Positions 48,912-59,741 of a DNA stretch of 64,000 nt are shown piece after piece (the stretch's first letter is position 1; every line of letters starts with the position of its first letter). The stretch is from contig JANUWI010000005.1 of NCBI GenBank assembly GCA_025504975.1, positions 2,046,001 through 2,110,000 on the forward strand, given 5' to 3'. The translations under genes were made by a program, and so were the position numbers. This DNA comes from Plenodomus lindquistii. Taxonomy: Eukaryota; Ascomycota; Dothideomycetes; Pleosporales; Leptosphaeriaceae. The notes under the pieces were generated by a model. The model ran no database searches. It saw only the letters and a list, made by a program, of their open reading frames with translations, and had not been told where the DNA came from.

Positions 48912-51386
48912 AGCTCAAATGGCCGAATCAGTCTTCTACATCCATAATTCTCTGTATTTCACATGGCCGTCACAACTTTGAAGATATGTCACTCCAATCG
49001 CAGGCTCTGACAGCAACGTCGGACACAGAATCCATGCTAGCTCTTACTGCGCGCTCGAGTATGTAGAGTAGAATAGGCGTAATGCCCGCGCCACAACCGC
49101 GCCACTGCACACAGCCACCCCATCTCCAAATACGTCTTGCCAATCCCCATCACGGCTTCACAAATCCTTGGCATAATCTGACTGCGAATACTGACACGCT
49201 TACGTCCTTGCATATTGATCCAAACGGCTTCTGCGCCGACGCTTATTCTCTTTCTCCTTTTGCAAGTACGTAGATTCATTCCAACTCCCCTTTTTTTTTG
49301 TATACGAGATAGATCCACTTGAAGGAGGTCAAACAGGGCCGATTAGACTAGTGCAGGGACCCAAGCCTTGTCTTTTTTGTGTCGGGATTTTGGTTGTGAA
49401 GACTTGTGAGGGAGAGCTGTGCAGGTGTAATGTACATGATATAGGAGATGTAGTGGTGACTTAGTCACATATGTTTTTGCCTCGTTCCGGCCAGAGTCAT
49501 GCTGATGGTGAAGGATGGGTTGGTAGTATTGATGATGTGGCTAGATATAGAAAGTCGAAGAATGTAGTAGTTCCTACCACACCACGAGGTCTGTTAGAAG
49601 AGAATTTGCTTCTGTCTGAGAAGGCTACTTGTCCAAGGGGCAGTAAGGACAGTGCATTGCAAAGTCACTGAGATGTCCTTGGATGGCATTCGCATCCTTT
49701 ACGGGCGGGGAGAGAGCTCATGGAAATACTATCGAGTCGCGCGCGCCTTGCTGGTCTCCTCCCTATAGAACAGACCGACGTGTCGAGCCCTCGGCTAAGT
49801 GCAAGACCCAAGAAACACGGCATGCTTCGGAGTGATAGAAATCGGAGCTTTCAGAGATTCAACATCGATAGCCGCTGAGCGGTATTTGAGGATTACAGAC
49901 GTCTACAGTATGCGTTGTTGTGTCGGAGCCTGTTGGATCGCTGGCCAAGAGGTGTCAGTCTTGACACTTTGGTGGCTATGTAACGAATGTTGTCGGATAC
50001 TTTTGGAGCTGGCTGCGTCATTGGGACAAGCGCCCAGCAACCCCAGACTACTCTATGTTGTCGATCGCGGTGTGGGGCCTTTGATGGTGGCCTGCTCATG
50101 TTCGTGGAGCAAGCCTTGGCTGGATAGTATGTGTTATCTTCCATAGTACATGTTCTTCGAGACGGTTAAAGTGGTAAGCGAGGCATTGCGATTGCTGCGC
50201 ATGGGCTGCCGTGCACTAACGTGTATGTAGTGAAGAGTTGACGCCGTCCATCTGATGGTGGTGGAGAGCCGACGGACCGCCTTCCAGGACAAGATAGAGG
50301 CTTGGGCGAAGAGGAAGCGAACCCGGTACATTGTACATGCTGCAGGGGTATGCAGACGCAGAGTAATCTCGAGAGCTGCTTGCTTGGCTGAACGGCTGTT
50401 GATACTGCTGCATCGCGAGTGGCGACAGCCAGTGATTGGACAGCATGCGTCTTTTCCATTCCATTCTTAGAGTACGAAAGATCCAATGCCATTGCAAACA
50501 GCATGCTCGTGGCATGGCCTTGCAAGGCTGATGCTGGGAGTCGACTCAGCTCGATATTGTCAAGCCAGCAACAACGGTAAGCTAGAGGCGGAATCCTGGT
50601 CGTGACGTAGGGACCGGCCCCGGGATTAGCAGAAGGACATGTGGACATGCGGGATGCTGCGGTGTCATGCAAGATGTATGGTTCCACCAGTTAGAATCTA
50701 GGCGATACTAGTGTTGAGATGGCGCATACATAGTGGTACAGCTAGCATGCGTCAAAAGGACAGATGTCGTATGCAATGCAAGTGCCATGAAGAGAGGGTA
50801 TGCTGCGGCGGACGTTGCCAGCCAACGAGAAGGTGGGGTGGATATTGGTTGTTACGGGAGGCCCTGACCGAAAAGGGGCCTAGGGCAGTGTTTCATGTCA
50901 GCCATGCATGCGAACGGGAGACGCGCGGCGTGGATGCATTGTCGAAACTTGTGGTGAGGTGGAAGACGCAAGTTGCCAGTATTTACACAGTAGTCATGTT
51001 GGTGAATGGGACCTGCGCATTGTCGCACTGGAGCCAGGGTGTGATGCAAGTGCAAGCAGGCTAGGCAGCGGGGACATGAGTGTCAAGAGCACGCTGCAGG
51101 CGTCGGCGTGGCGGACGTTGCCATGCAGTCTCAGTCTGGCGGAGGCTCAGCTGGAATAGGTACAAGGCCTCGTATAAGCTAGCGAGTCCAGCACGTATTC
51201 TCGAATTAGCAACGCCGCCGGCTGGAGCTGCTCGTACTTGTACAGGAGGCTCCGAGGTGGCGGGGGCGACAGCTATGTATGGAATCATGGACGCTCTAGA
51301 GTGCATCTAGAGTAGACATGGCCAGAGTGCAAGCCGCCGTCATTTGTCAACGAGGGCGATGCAGCGTGGTGTTCGGGGCAGCGCAT

Positions 51387-51465
51387 CCCTTTGGCCCTTT
51401 GGCCCTTTGGCAGGCACGACTAGCACGACTAGCACGACTAGCACAACTAGCACGACTAGCGCGGC
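51387..51465. repeat. Two adjacent short minisatellites
   Basis: CCCTTTGG repeated three times at 51387-51410, followed at once by a 9-bp unit TAGCACGAC repeated about five times with one or two changes (51413-51465). The arrays lie 0.5 kb upstream of the OCH1-like ATG. Confidence 0.85.
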
Positions 51466-51831
51466 TTACATACTCCGCCCGGGCTCTGAAACGGTGCCGT
51501 CACCCCTGTCGCAGGCGGGTTTGGCCTGCCTTCAAAAGACGCGCAGGCACCGCAGCCATTGCGCCCGCCGAGCATTCCGTCGCTGGCGCTGCTTCACTTG
51601 CTGCTGCTTATTGCTGTTCTTGTTCTTCTCCGTCTTGACATTATTAGCCTGCTGTGCTCTCCCCGCCGTCGTCTTCGCCTTCCTCCTCGCGTCCTCTGGT
51701 TCATTTTGCGTCACGCTCAACCAATTTCCTCGCCGGCCGCCCTTTGCCCCAACTGGCTTCGCGATAAGGCCACGGCCAAAAGCAGCAGCCGCAAAGGCCA
51801 TCAATCCGGCCGTGTACTCGACTGTGTGGCA

Positions 51832-51861
<30 letters not shown>
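51832..51861. repeat. (CCTGTG)5 hexanucleotide repeat
   Basis: Five perfect CCTGTG units in the leader region, about 105 bp before the ATG of the OCH1-like gene. Confidence 0.85.
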
Positions 51862-51862
<1 letters not shown>

Positions 51863-51967
51863 GTCAGTCGCCAACCTCGCTCGTCCTCGCTGCCCTCGAC
51901 ACTCGACTCGACTCTTCACCCTCTGCATTCCTCGCCGCACCCACCTGGCCACCACACGCCGCCCGCC

Positions 51968-53185
51968 ATGCTCACCTTCAAAAAAGCCCTCGTGCTTTCC
52001 CTCGCCTGCCTGACCCTCTTCTTCATGTTCAAGTCGCACCACTCGAGCACCGCCACGCCCAACTACCGCAATGCCAACGACATGCCCCGCCCAACCGCCT
52101 GGGTGAACCCATTGCTCAAGGAGGCTGAGAAGGAAGCCGCAAACAAGGCACAGAGCACCGGCAACAAGATCAACGAGGCCTTCAACCTGCCCGACTCGGC
52201 CCCCAAGAAGCCCAAGGCTCAGATCCCCATGGACCAATTGCGCCATCGTCCCTTGAAGGAGCAGCTCGAGTACCAATTCCCCTACGACGTCGACTCCAAG
52301 ACACCGGCATACATTTGGCAGACGTGGAAGTACACACCGGCCCAGGGCGAGTTTGAGGAAATGTTCCGCGAGCCAGAAGCCAGCTGGAGCATTCAACACC
52401 CTACTTTTGTTCACGAGGTCATCACCGACAATGTCGCCATGTTCCTGATCCGCCACCTTTATGCGTCCGTACCCGAGATCCTCGAGGCTTACGACGCCCT
52501 GCCCGTGCCCGTGCTCAAAGCCGACTTCTTCCGCTACCTCATCCTGCTTGCGCGCGGTGGCATCTACTCTGATATTGACACAATCGCCCTCAAGCCTGCT
52601 GCTGATTGGATCCCCTCTGACGTGGCGGCCAATTCGTACGGCATGGTAATCGGTATCGAGGCAGACCCCGACCGCCCAGATTGGCATGAGTGGTACTCTC
52701 GCCGCATCCAATTCTGCCAGTGGACAATCCAGTCCAAGCCCGGCCACCCCATTCTCGTCGACATCGTGGCCAACATCACGCAAGAGACGCTCATGCGCAA
52801 AAAGGCCGGCACGCTTACCAAGGACACAAAGGGCATCATCGAGTTCACCGGCCCCGCCGTCTGGACCGACACCATTTTCAACTACTTCAACAACCCCGAA
52901 TTCTTTGACATGAGCTCCAGCAAGGGCAACATTACTTGGGAGAACTTTACTGGCATGAAGGCGCCCAAGAAGGTCGGCGACGTCATCGTGCTTCCCATCA
53001 CCAGCTTTAGCCCAGGCATCAAGACCATGGGCGCGGGCGAAAAGGAAGATCCAATGGCTTTTGTACAACACCAGTTCGAGGGTGAGTTGCCTGTTCCACC
53101 GCACTTCTCTTATTTGCCATACTGACAGGTCATAGGTACATGGAAACCAGAGAACGAGCGTCACATTGGTGAAATCTTCAGCTGA
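51968..53185 (+). CDS. OCH1: OCH1-like initiating alpha-1,6-mannosyltransferase (GT32)
   Basis: Exons 51968-53081 and 53136-53185 (54-bp intron, GTGAGT...CATAG, phase 1) give 387 residues ending RHIGEIFS. It is a type II Golgi protein: short cytoplasmic tail, then a membrane anchor (ALVLSLACLTLFFMF, ~6-21), stem, and a GT32 catalytic domain with IPxxIWQTWK-type start (AYIWQTWKYTP), FLIRHLY, LKADFFRYLILLARGGIYSDID with the metal-binding DID at ~202-204, and GPAVWTD. GT32 Och1 proteins add the first alpha-1,6-mannose to the N-glycan core and start outer-chain growth. Paralogues such as Hoc1 are an alternative. The start MLTFKK was chosen because the frame upstream is low-complexity and leader-like. 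The intron close to the stop is well supported by both splice signals. Confidence 0.9.
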
Positions 53186-53968
53186 GTCGGTGTGCACACA
53201 CATTACCAGGCGACCGAACGCATTGAGACCGGCACACACTCCTGCGCCACGCACAATGCCAATCGTATGCCTCATACAGTCGGATGCAGCCGAGTCGAGT
53301 GGTCACGATAACGGGTGGAAGCGAGACGTGGCGGCGAGCTCGAGACATCACATGCGCATTTCACGTCGCACGACACGAATTGCCATGTTTTGGCATGCAC
53401 AAAGTCCTGGAAGCAAGGGAGGAAGACGAGACGGGATTCTCCCCGGATTTGGACAAACAAAAAGCGTAATAACCTGGGACATGTGGGTATGCACGTTCCA
53501 CTCTCTTATTTCCTACACGCTCTGGATCGGCTTCAAGCGCTGAAGTTCGAATTTGGAACATCAATTTCATCATCTTGTACCACTTTTATTTCCTCTTTCG
53601 GATACATTTTGGCGTACACATTTGTGGATTAGCTCGTACATGCTGGTTTTGAGCGGGGGTTTCTGCTCTGGTTACATGTTTTGTAGTATGATGATCTAAC
53701 ATAGATATACGGCCGTGCGTGTGCTTCAAAGCATGGCTTGGGCCCTTTGATGCGTTTGGGGATAAAAGAATTCATATACATTACAGCATTTTACATTAGA
53801 CGATGAAAGCATTAAAGTGCTAACTATTACAAACCTCTAATTTACCATTCACAATCCCGCATTTGCCAGATCCACTCACACACACGAAAGAAGAAGAAAG
53901 TCCAACGCGTCGGCGTCCAGCGCCAATATACATACATTCACGCCACATACCCTACCTATTCAAACAAT
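53186..53968. other. Convergent intergenic region
   Basis: About 780 bp between the 3' ends of the OCH1-like and Pro/Gln-rich genes. It is A/T-rich near 53700-53830. No gene was recognised. Confidence 0.4.
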
Positions 53969-54583
53969 CTACCTCCTCTCCCCCCTCAAAAATCCCTCCA
54001 CCTTACCCAAAGCACTCAACACGCTCTCCCCCAGCGTCGGCCTTCTCTCCACCTCCCTCTCCTTCTTCCACCGCCGCTCATACTCGCGCTCCGTCTTCTC
54101 GTCCAACACCCCGTGTCCATATCCATATCCATAGCCATAGCCATAGTTATAACCCGGTGTTTCGTGGTGGTCGTCGCTGTCGTGGTGGTCGCGTTGGGTC
54201 TGGGATGGTGTGCGGGGGTAGACGGGGTGGGTGGGGGGAGGGGGCAGGGAGAGTTGTTGGGTTTGGTTTTGGGGTTGTTGTTGTTGTTGTTGTTGTTGAG
54301 GGGGATGGACGGGTTGGGGGGGTACGGGTGTGAAGTCTTGAGGTTGCGGTTGGCGGATGGGGATGGGGATGGTGCTGGATGTGCTGCTTGAGCGGCGGTC
54401 GCGGGGCAGGGTTCCACTGGGGGGTTGGGGTTGGGGTTGGGGGTATTGCGGGGGGTGTTGTGGAGGGTAGAAGGGCGGTTGTTGAGGCTGTGTGGTGCCG
54501 GGAGTTGTGGGGTATGGTGGTTGCGGGGCGTATTGAGGGTGTGGGGGTGTAAAGGCTGAGGTGGTGGAGCCGTAGGACGACAT
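53969..54583 (-). CDS. Pro/Gln/Tyr-rich low-complexity protein
   Basis: An ATG-started single-exon frame of 204 residues. Residues ~1-140 are dominated by Pro, Gln, Ser and Thr (PQYPQPQPQPP, a run of eight Gln), then an alternating Tyr-Gly stretch (YNYGYGYGYGYGHG), and a charged helical C-terminus (EREYERRWKKEREVERRP, then LGESVLSALGKVEGFLRGERR). The conserved-looking helical end suggests a real protein with a disordered N-terminus; YG/PQ-rich chains often phase-separate or bind membranes, but no role can be assigned. It is convergent with the OCH1-like gene. The overlapping frames in both strands are products of its repeats. Confidence 0.6.
   Translation of the reverse strand: MSSYGSTTSAFTPPHPQYAPQPPYPTTPGTTQPQQPPFYPPQHPPQYPQPQPQPPSGTLPRDRRSSSTSSTIPIPIRQPQPQDFTPVPPQPVHPPQQQQQQQQPQNQTQQLSLPPPPTHPVYPRTPSQTQRDHHDSDDHHETPGYNYGYGYGYGYGHGVLDEKTEREYERRWKKEREVERRPTLGESVLSALGKVEGFLRGERR
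54274..54298. repeat. (GTT)8 trinucleotide repeat coding polyglutamine on the minus strand
   Basis: Eight GTT units, read as CAA on the minus strand, give the run of eight glutamines of the surrounding gene. Length polymorphism between strains would be expected. Confidence 0.9.
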
Positions 54584-56043
54584 CGTTGAGGTGTGGTCGT
54601 TTTAGGACTTGAGGCTCGTCGACTCGTGGTTTCCAAGATGGATTTGGAGGGTGATTGAGGAATTCCGAGAGCAGGCTTTGGAAGTGAAATATGTGTGCCG
54701 GTGACTTGTTGCCCTGTTTTCGAGGATCGGCCGTCGGTGAGTCGAATGCGGGTTGCGCTTCGCTTTTGTGTGCAGCCCGTTTACCGGATGAAACTCGTCG
54801 ATGGCTTGTTACTGTATATGATTCGTCGTTTTGTAGTCTTTCTTGTAAGGTTCGTGTAGTTCTATACCGTTAGGTAATAACGTAGTGGTCTTGCCATCAC
54901 CCTTCCCCGACTCTGGGCATCTTCGCGCATATATACGCCATATCTTCATCAATTCTCGGACCGTTCCTTTGTCCGATCATGGAACGCATGCGCCTGCTAA
55001 GCCTTATCGAAGTAAAGTTGTACCAACGGACGTAGTGCGATGCCAATCAGACGGGCAAATGGTCTTGCCAAGGCATAATCGCGATGCAAGTTAGTTGGAG
55101 GAAAACGCGAGGGGCAACGATGATGTCAGCGTCTTGGCGCACACGCAGAACCGTTATTGGACAAGCATGGGAGGCCTGGTCTCGGCAGGAAGTGGTGGTG
55201 TGGAGAGAGACACTGCTGTTGGCTGATCGAGTAGTGGCTTGAGAAACTGTGCCTTGCTATCCGGTGAGGACCGTAACGTTGTCGACCTCATCGGTGTCTA
55301 GGTCTTCTTTCACGGGCTCTCTGGGACGACAACCACGTTATAAGAGGCTGTCATGGTCTATGAGTAGACGCAAAGAAATGCTACGACGCGAATTCAAGAA
55401 AACATATGTGGTTTTGATCAACAAGCATCTGTGTAGTGCGTGTTAGCGACGATAGATGAAGGGATACGTTCTGCCTCGGTTCCTCACTGCTCTGAACCAT
55501 GGCAAAAAGGAGTATCATGGTGCTGACACTTTCATTATCAGTTGGATGCGCAGACCCTATGCTGCGACGATTGCAGCAATGGCGCTGATGATGGATGCAC
55601 TGAATCTTGTTGTCCATGCGCATAGCCACGGTCAAGCCACGTTAGACAACAGCCATTGCTCAGCCTCGCTCCAGCTTCTACTCATCCATGGTAATCGCTC
55701 CTTGACGGCGCACATGACCAAATCGATATGTGAATGGCTGCGAACCACTGCAATCTACAAATCAGATGCCGTCATGGCGTCTTCACAAGTCTTGGCCCCG
55801 TTAGGCCCACCAACACAGCCCCTCCAGTCTGACTGCGCCCACAAAACCCATGGTCGTTGTCGCACTCAAACGTGTCACAACGGAGCCACTCTGCGGAATT
55901 GTAGTGAACTTGACGCTTCTCTCAAAACTCCATCGCTGAACTGAAGCTCATAACAAGGTAAACATACGCCACGGAACTCGTGGCCACAAACTCGGTAGCT
56001 CCTAGCCTTCCGGATCACCGGTGACAACCCACATATATCTGCC
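54584..56043. other. Divergent intergenic region
   Basis: About 1.46 kb between the Pro/Gln-rich gene and the annexin gene. Only short frames without motifs were found (the longest, about 160 codons at 55456-55944, has no recognisable feature). It should hold both promoters. Confidence 0.4.
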
Positions 56044-57631
56044 ATGTCCTACTACAACCAACAGGGCGGATATCAGCAGCCGCCGTATCAGGGCCGTAAG
56101 TTCTCACACCCCTGCCGCACAGCCCGAAGATCACGCATCCTCTGTGATCCGTATACTTGGCAGGAATTCATACTTATACCTTTCAGAAGCCCCAGGTCAA
56201 GGGTACGGACAGCCTCCACCACAACAATATCAACAACCACCAATGCAGCACCAGCAGTACCCTCCACCGCAAGGCGGATACCCACCTCAGCAGGGGTACG
56301 GTCAATACCCTCCGCCAGGTCAGTATGGTGCACCTCCACCCCAAGGCCAATATGGTGCGCCACCACCTCAAGGACAGTATGGCGCCCCGCCTCCTCAGCA
56401 AGGATATGGTGCTCCACCACCCGGACAGTACCAGCAGCCTCCACCAGGCCAATATGGTGCGCCTCCTCCAGGCCAGTATGGCGCGCCCCCGCCACAAGGC
56501 CAATATGGTGCACCTCCGCCGCAAGGTCAATACGGTGCTCCACCACCTCAAGGACAATACGGCGCTCCTCCACCCCAAGGACAGTACGGGGCACCTCCAC
56601 CCCAAGGCCAATATGGCGCGCCACCGCCTGGACAATACGGAGCACCGCAAGGAGGCGGCCCGCCAACGCAACCGTCTCTCGGATATGGACCTGTACAAAC
56701 TGCCCAGATAGACATGAGCAAAGATGTCGAGGTTGTTCGAAAGGCCATGAAGGGATTTGGTACCGATGAGAAGGCTCTGATTGCAGCACTCGCTAGGAAG
56801 GATCCCATGCAAATCAACACCCTCCGCACCCAATTCGACCAGCGATTGATGCGCAGTATGGTTGGAGATATCCAGAAAGAGACAAGTGGCTACTTTGAGA
56901 AGGGCTTGGTCGAGATCGCTCGAGGACCCCTCGATTCAGACTGCTACAATCTGATGGAAGCAATGAAGGGTATGGGTACTAAAGAAGCCATCATCGACGA
57001 CATTTTGATCGGAAGGAGTAATGCTGATATCAACGCCATCAAGCAGCGATACCAACAGCTGTTCAAGCGCACCCTCGATGCTGATCTTCGCGGTGACCTG
57101 AGCGCCGGCACCGAGCAAATGTACCTTATGATTGTTGCTGGTCGCCGCAAGGAAGACTCATACCCCGTCATCCCCCAGGAAATCGAACAAGCTGTCACCG
57201 ACCTTCAAGGTGGCCTTGGTGGCTTCACCGGCAAGAACACCGCAGCAGTCTGCGAAATGCTCACCAGCAAGAATGACGCTCAGCTACGTGCTATAGCCCA
57301 GTCGTACGAGCAGCGCTTCCACAAGTCTCTCGATAGTGTGCTCAAGTCCAGCTTTTCTGGCCACATGGAAGATGCTCTGCGCCTACTTGTTCATCGTGCC
57401 AGGAATCGGGCTGAGGCTGAAGCTATGCGTCTTGAAGAATCCATGGCTGGTATGGGTACCAAGGATAACCTACTGGTCCAGCGCGTTGTTCGTTGCCACT
57501 GGGATAGACAGTTCATGAACGCTGTGAACAACGAGTACAAGAGGCTGTACAAGAAGGATCTTTACAAGAGGATAGAGGGCGAGACGAAAGGCGACTATGA
57601 GAAGCTCATGGTTGCTTGTGTCAAGCCCTAG
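56044..57631 (+). CDS. Annexin with a proline/glycine/glutamine-rich tandem-repeat N-terminus
   Basis: Exons 56044-56095 and 56187-57631 (91-bp intron, phase 1) give 498 residues. The first exon codes for MSYYNQQGGYQQPPYQG, and the second starts APGQGYGQPPP, so the splice continues the same composition. Residues ~20-180 are near-perfect GQYGAPPPQ repeats. Four annexin repeats follow. Repeat 1 has KGFGTDE, repeat 2 KGMGTKE and repeat 4 AGMGTKDN, the type II calcium sites; repeat 3 (GGFTGKN) is degenerate. The protein should bind acidic phospholipids in a calcium-dependent way at internal membranes or the plasma membrane. The N-terminal repeats resemble the low-complexity tail of annexins A7 and A11, which mediates self-association. 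ATG context is good (GCCATGTCC). Confidence 0.95.
56308..56650 (+). repeat. 27-bp coding tandem repeat in annexin
   Basis: About ten to twelve copies of a 27-bp unit encoding GQYGAPPPQ or a shorter GQYGAPPP form. Copies differ mainly at third codon positions. Unequal exchange could vary the number between strains. Confidence 0.9.
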
Positions 57632-57982
57632 GTGGTGGTTTGAGAGACTCCGCTACTCGCTGGGGGTCAATGTTGCCTTTTCCTTTCGATACCACGGTGA
57701 ATGATGATACGTTCATGCCCAAGGATGGTAGTTCCTGGGCGTAGCTTTAGACGAGTTTGTTTTCAATCATAATTATATTTACGATTGGTTCATCGAGCAT
57801 CGATGTTGTAAGTGATTTGGAGTTAATCAGTCCCCCAAGCGACGTGTTCTTGCTTGTGTCCTTGATCTTAGAAATCACCATAGCATGGTCAACATGTGCA
57901 ATAAACGCAACATGGCCATGTGACGCTCGCTGGATTGCTATAAACTATGCTACGTGCCGCCCATCACTGCCGTCACAACACC
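57632..57982. other. Convergent intergenic gap
   Basis: About 350 bp between the stops of the annexin and dehydrogenase genes. It should hold both terminators; nothing else was seen. Confidence 0.4.
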
Positions 57983-58987
57983 CTAACTCAAGAAAGGCTT
58001 GACAAGCTCCATCGATACATCCCACATGCGCTTAGCCTGCGCTTCGTCATACGCATAAGCCGCATACCCAGGCTCATACTGTTCAGGCTTCTCTTTTGCG
58101 GGCCCTGCAATACCGCAATTCTCGAGGTACTTTCCACCCTTACCTTCCAAGGCCTTTGCGGTAGCAGCCCATACAGAGGTTGCTGCACCTTGTTCAACGT
58201 CCTTGAGATGACTTATAGCGATGGGGTCCGACCCCTTCGCCTCCAGCATCGCTGGGTCCAGATGTTGCATCAATGCAGTCATGATGATACCTGGGTGTAC
58301 AGCCCAAGAGTGGACACCCTGTGCTCCATAGCGGCGCTCGAGTTCAGTAGCAGTGTACAGGTCGGAAATCTTGCTCTGCGCATACGCCAGCCAGGGATGG
58401 TACGCGCCGTTTTCCCACTGGAGGTTGTCCCAGTTCACAAACCCGTCACGGTGAGCGGAGGATGTGAGGATAACAACGCGCGAAGCAAAGTCGGGGGAGT
58501 TTTTAGATGAATTCACGAGTGTTGGGAGAAGGAGCTGGACCAGCAGGAAGTGAGCGAGGTGGTTGGTGCCGAATTGCGTCTCAAATCCATCGGCTGTCTT
58601 TCCCTCTGGCGTGGCCATGACTCCGGCGTTGGCGATGAGAACATTGAGGTTGCTGGATGTGGCGAGGAAGCTATCTGCGCACTTGCGTACACTGGCGAGA
58701 GAATTAAGATCGAGCTCGAGGAGGTGAACACGGTCACTGTTTACAAGGTCGCCGAGTGCTTTCCTTGCCTTGGTGAGATCGCGTGCAGTGAGATACAGGG
58801 TTGCGCCAGTCTTGAACAGCGACTTGCTGGTCTCAATGCCTAGGCCAGCGGAGACGCCGGTGATGAAGACGGTCTTGCCAGTCCACTTTCCCTCGAGGCC
58901 CTCGTCGGCGATGATCTGGTTAGCTTTGGGACGAGCATCGCCAGGACCAGCAGGGGACATGTGAGCAGATTCGTATGTGGTAGTCAT
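57983..58987 (-). CDS. Short-chain dehydrogenase/reductase (retinol-dehydrogenase/WWOX-like)
   Basis: An intronless frame of 334 residues. The Rossmann fold is complete: cofactor loop TGVSAGLGIE (TGxxxGxG), LELDLNSLASV, NAG at the end of strand 4 (LIANAGVMATP), catalytic Ser in ILTSSAH, and YAQSK (YxxxK), then HPGIIMTAL. The ARD after strand 2 (LTARDL) favours NADP(H). The layout fits the classical group that includes retinol dehydrogenases and WW-domain oxidoreductases in annotation pipelines; the real substrate is unknown. A role in secondary metabolism is possible for such genes but not indicated by the neighbours, an annexin and a Zn2Cys6 factor. Confidence 0.92.
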   Translation of the reverse strand: MTTTYESAHMSPAGPGDARPKANQIIADEGLEGKWTGKTVFITGVSAGLGIETSKSLFKTGATLYLTARDLTKARKALGDLVNSDRVHLLELDLNSLASVRKCADSFLATSSNLNVLIANAGVMATPEGKTADGFETQFGTNHLAHFLLVQLLLPTLVNSSKNSPDFASRVVILTSSAHRDGFVNWDNLQWENGAYHPWLAYAQSKISDLYTATELERRYGAQGVHSWAVHPGIIMTALMQHLDPAMLEAKGSDPIAISHLKDVEQGAATSVWAATAKALEGKGGKYLENCGIAGPAKEKPEQYEPGYAAYAYDEAQAKRMWDVSMELVKPFLS

Positions 58988-59741
58988 TGTATAGTGTTGT
59001 CGTGGAGACTCGAAAATGTTGTTGGGAATTGTTGTTCGCTGAGTGAGCGGCTGGATCGACGGAAGGCATCTTGTTTTATGTGTAAACTCTCACTCACTGC
59101 CCTATAGTATCTGGATGCACCAGATTGGATCCGATCCTTGTTAGTCTCCGTATTATGTCGAGGAGAGGCCGAGCCCTTCGTGTATCAGAGCTGCGCAGAT
59201 CGCTTTATACCATTGGAACGCTCTTCTTCGGTATGATGAGGAAACCATCAGGCGTCTGATCTGATACGTCTATATTATACACCCTGTTGAATGCGACATC
59301 CACGGACGATTCTGATCGGGGTTTGTAATGCTTCCAAGGAGTTAAGCTGCCGGGAAGGAAAGCGTGAGGCTACCTTCGGTGCGCGAAACTGGTCATCCAC
59401 AAGTCGGATTTCCTCCCTTATTTAAGTACGTAGACCTCATCGCATGCTCGGTCACCTGGCTTCGTGCGGCAGAACTTCTTATGTGAATCTTGCGTCGTGG
59501 TGAAAGTGTGAGGTGTCCAATCGGCACGTTCCACAATTCCACTTAGCTCCGACCTCGGGCCCTTGGCGAATGAACACGCCGTGAATAGCTAGCTCACCTC
59601 CTGACCGTCTCAAGGTTTCCCGTCTTCTCCCCGTGCCGCCGTCACTGTTAGCGGAGCCTCTACACTCCAGCGAATGTTCAGTAAACGACAGGGCGACGTC
59701 CGAATTCGGTGGTGCTCGATAAGGCTCCATAGTAAACGATC
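58988..59741. other. Divergent intergenic region
   Basis: About 750 bp between the dehydrogenase and the transcription factor starts. It should contain both promoters and could be a shared control region. No gene was recognised. Confidence 0.4.

Larger units (their letters stand above)
48912..51967. other. Long intergenic region upstream of the OCH1-like gene, with minisatellites
   Basis: About 3 kb without a credible gene; many open frames on both strands have no motif and shift-frame composition. Toward the right end there is a CT-rich leader (about 51600-51960) typical of a fungal housekeeping promoter or 5' UTR, and three short tandem arrays at 51387-51410, 51413-51465 and 51832-51861. 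Confidence 0.45.

Noticed and set aside
50166..50687. 173-codon minus-strand frame in the long intergenic region
   Set aside because: It has no motif, overlaps other equally long frames on both strands and has unusual Cys/Ser/Pro composition; a chance frame is likely.
51701..53275. 524-codon open frame on the minus strand opposite the OCH1-like gene
   Set aside because: It is the antisense shadow of a clear GT32 gene with third-position GC bias, and shows no motif of its own.
55456..55944. 162-codon plus-strand frame upstream of the annexin
   Set aside because: No domain, no repeat and no splice support; composition does not look coding.
56308..56650. Regular repeats resembling a CRISPR array
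   Set aside because: The units are contiguous 27-bp coding repeats without spacers, inside a eukaryotic annexin gene.
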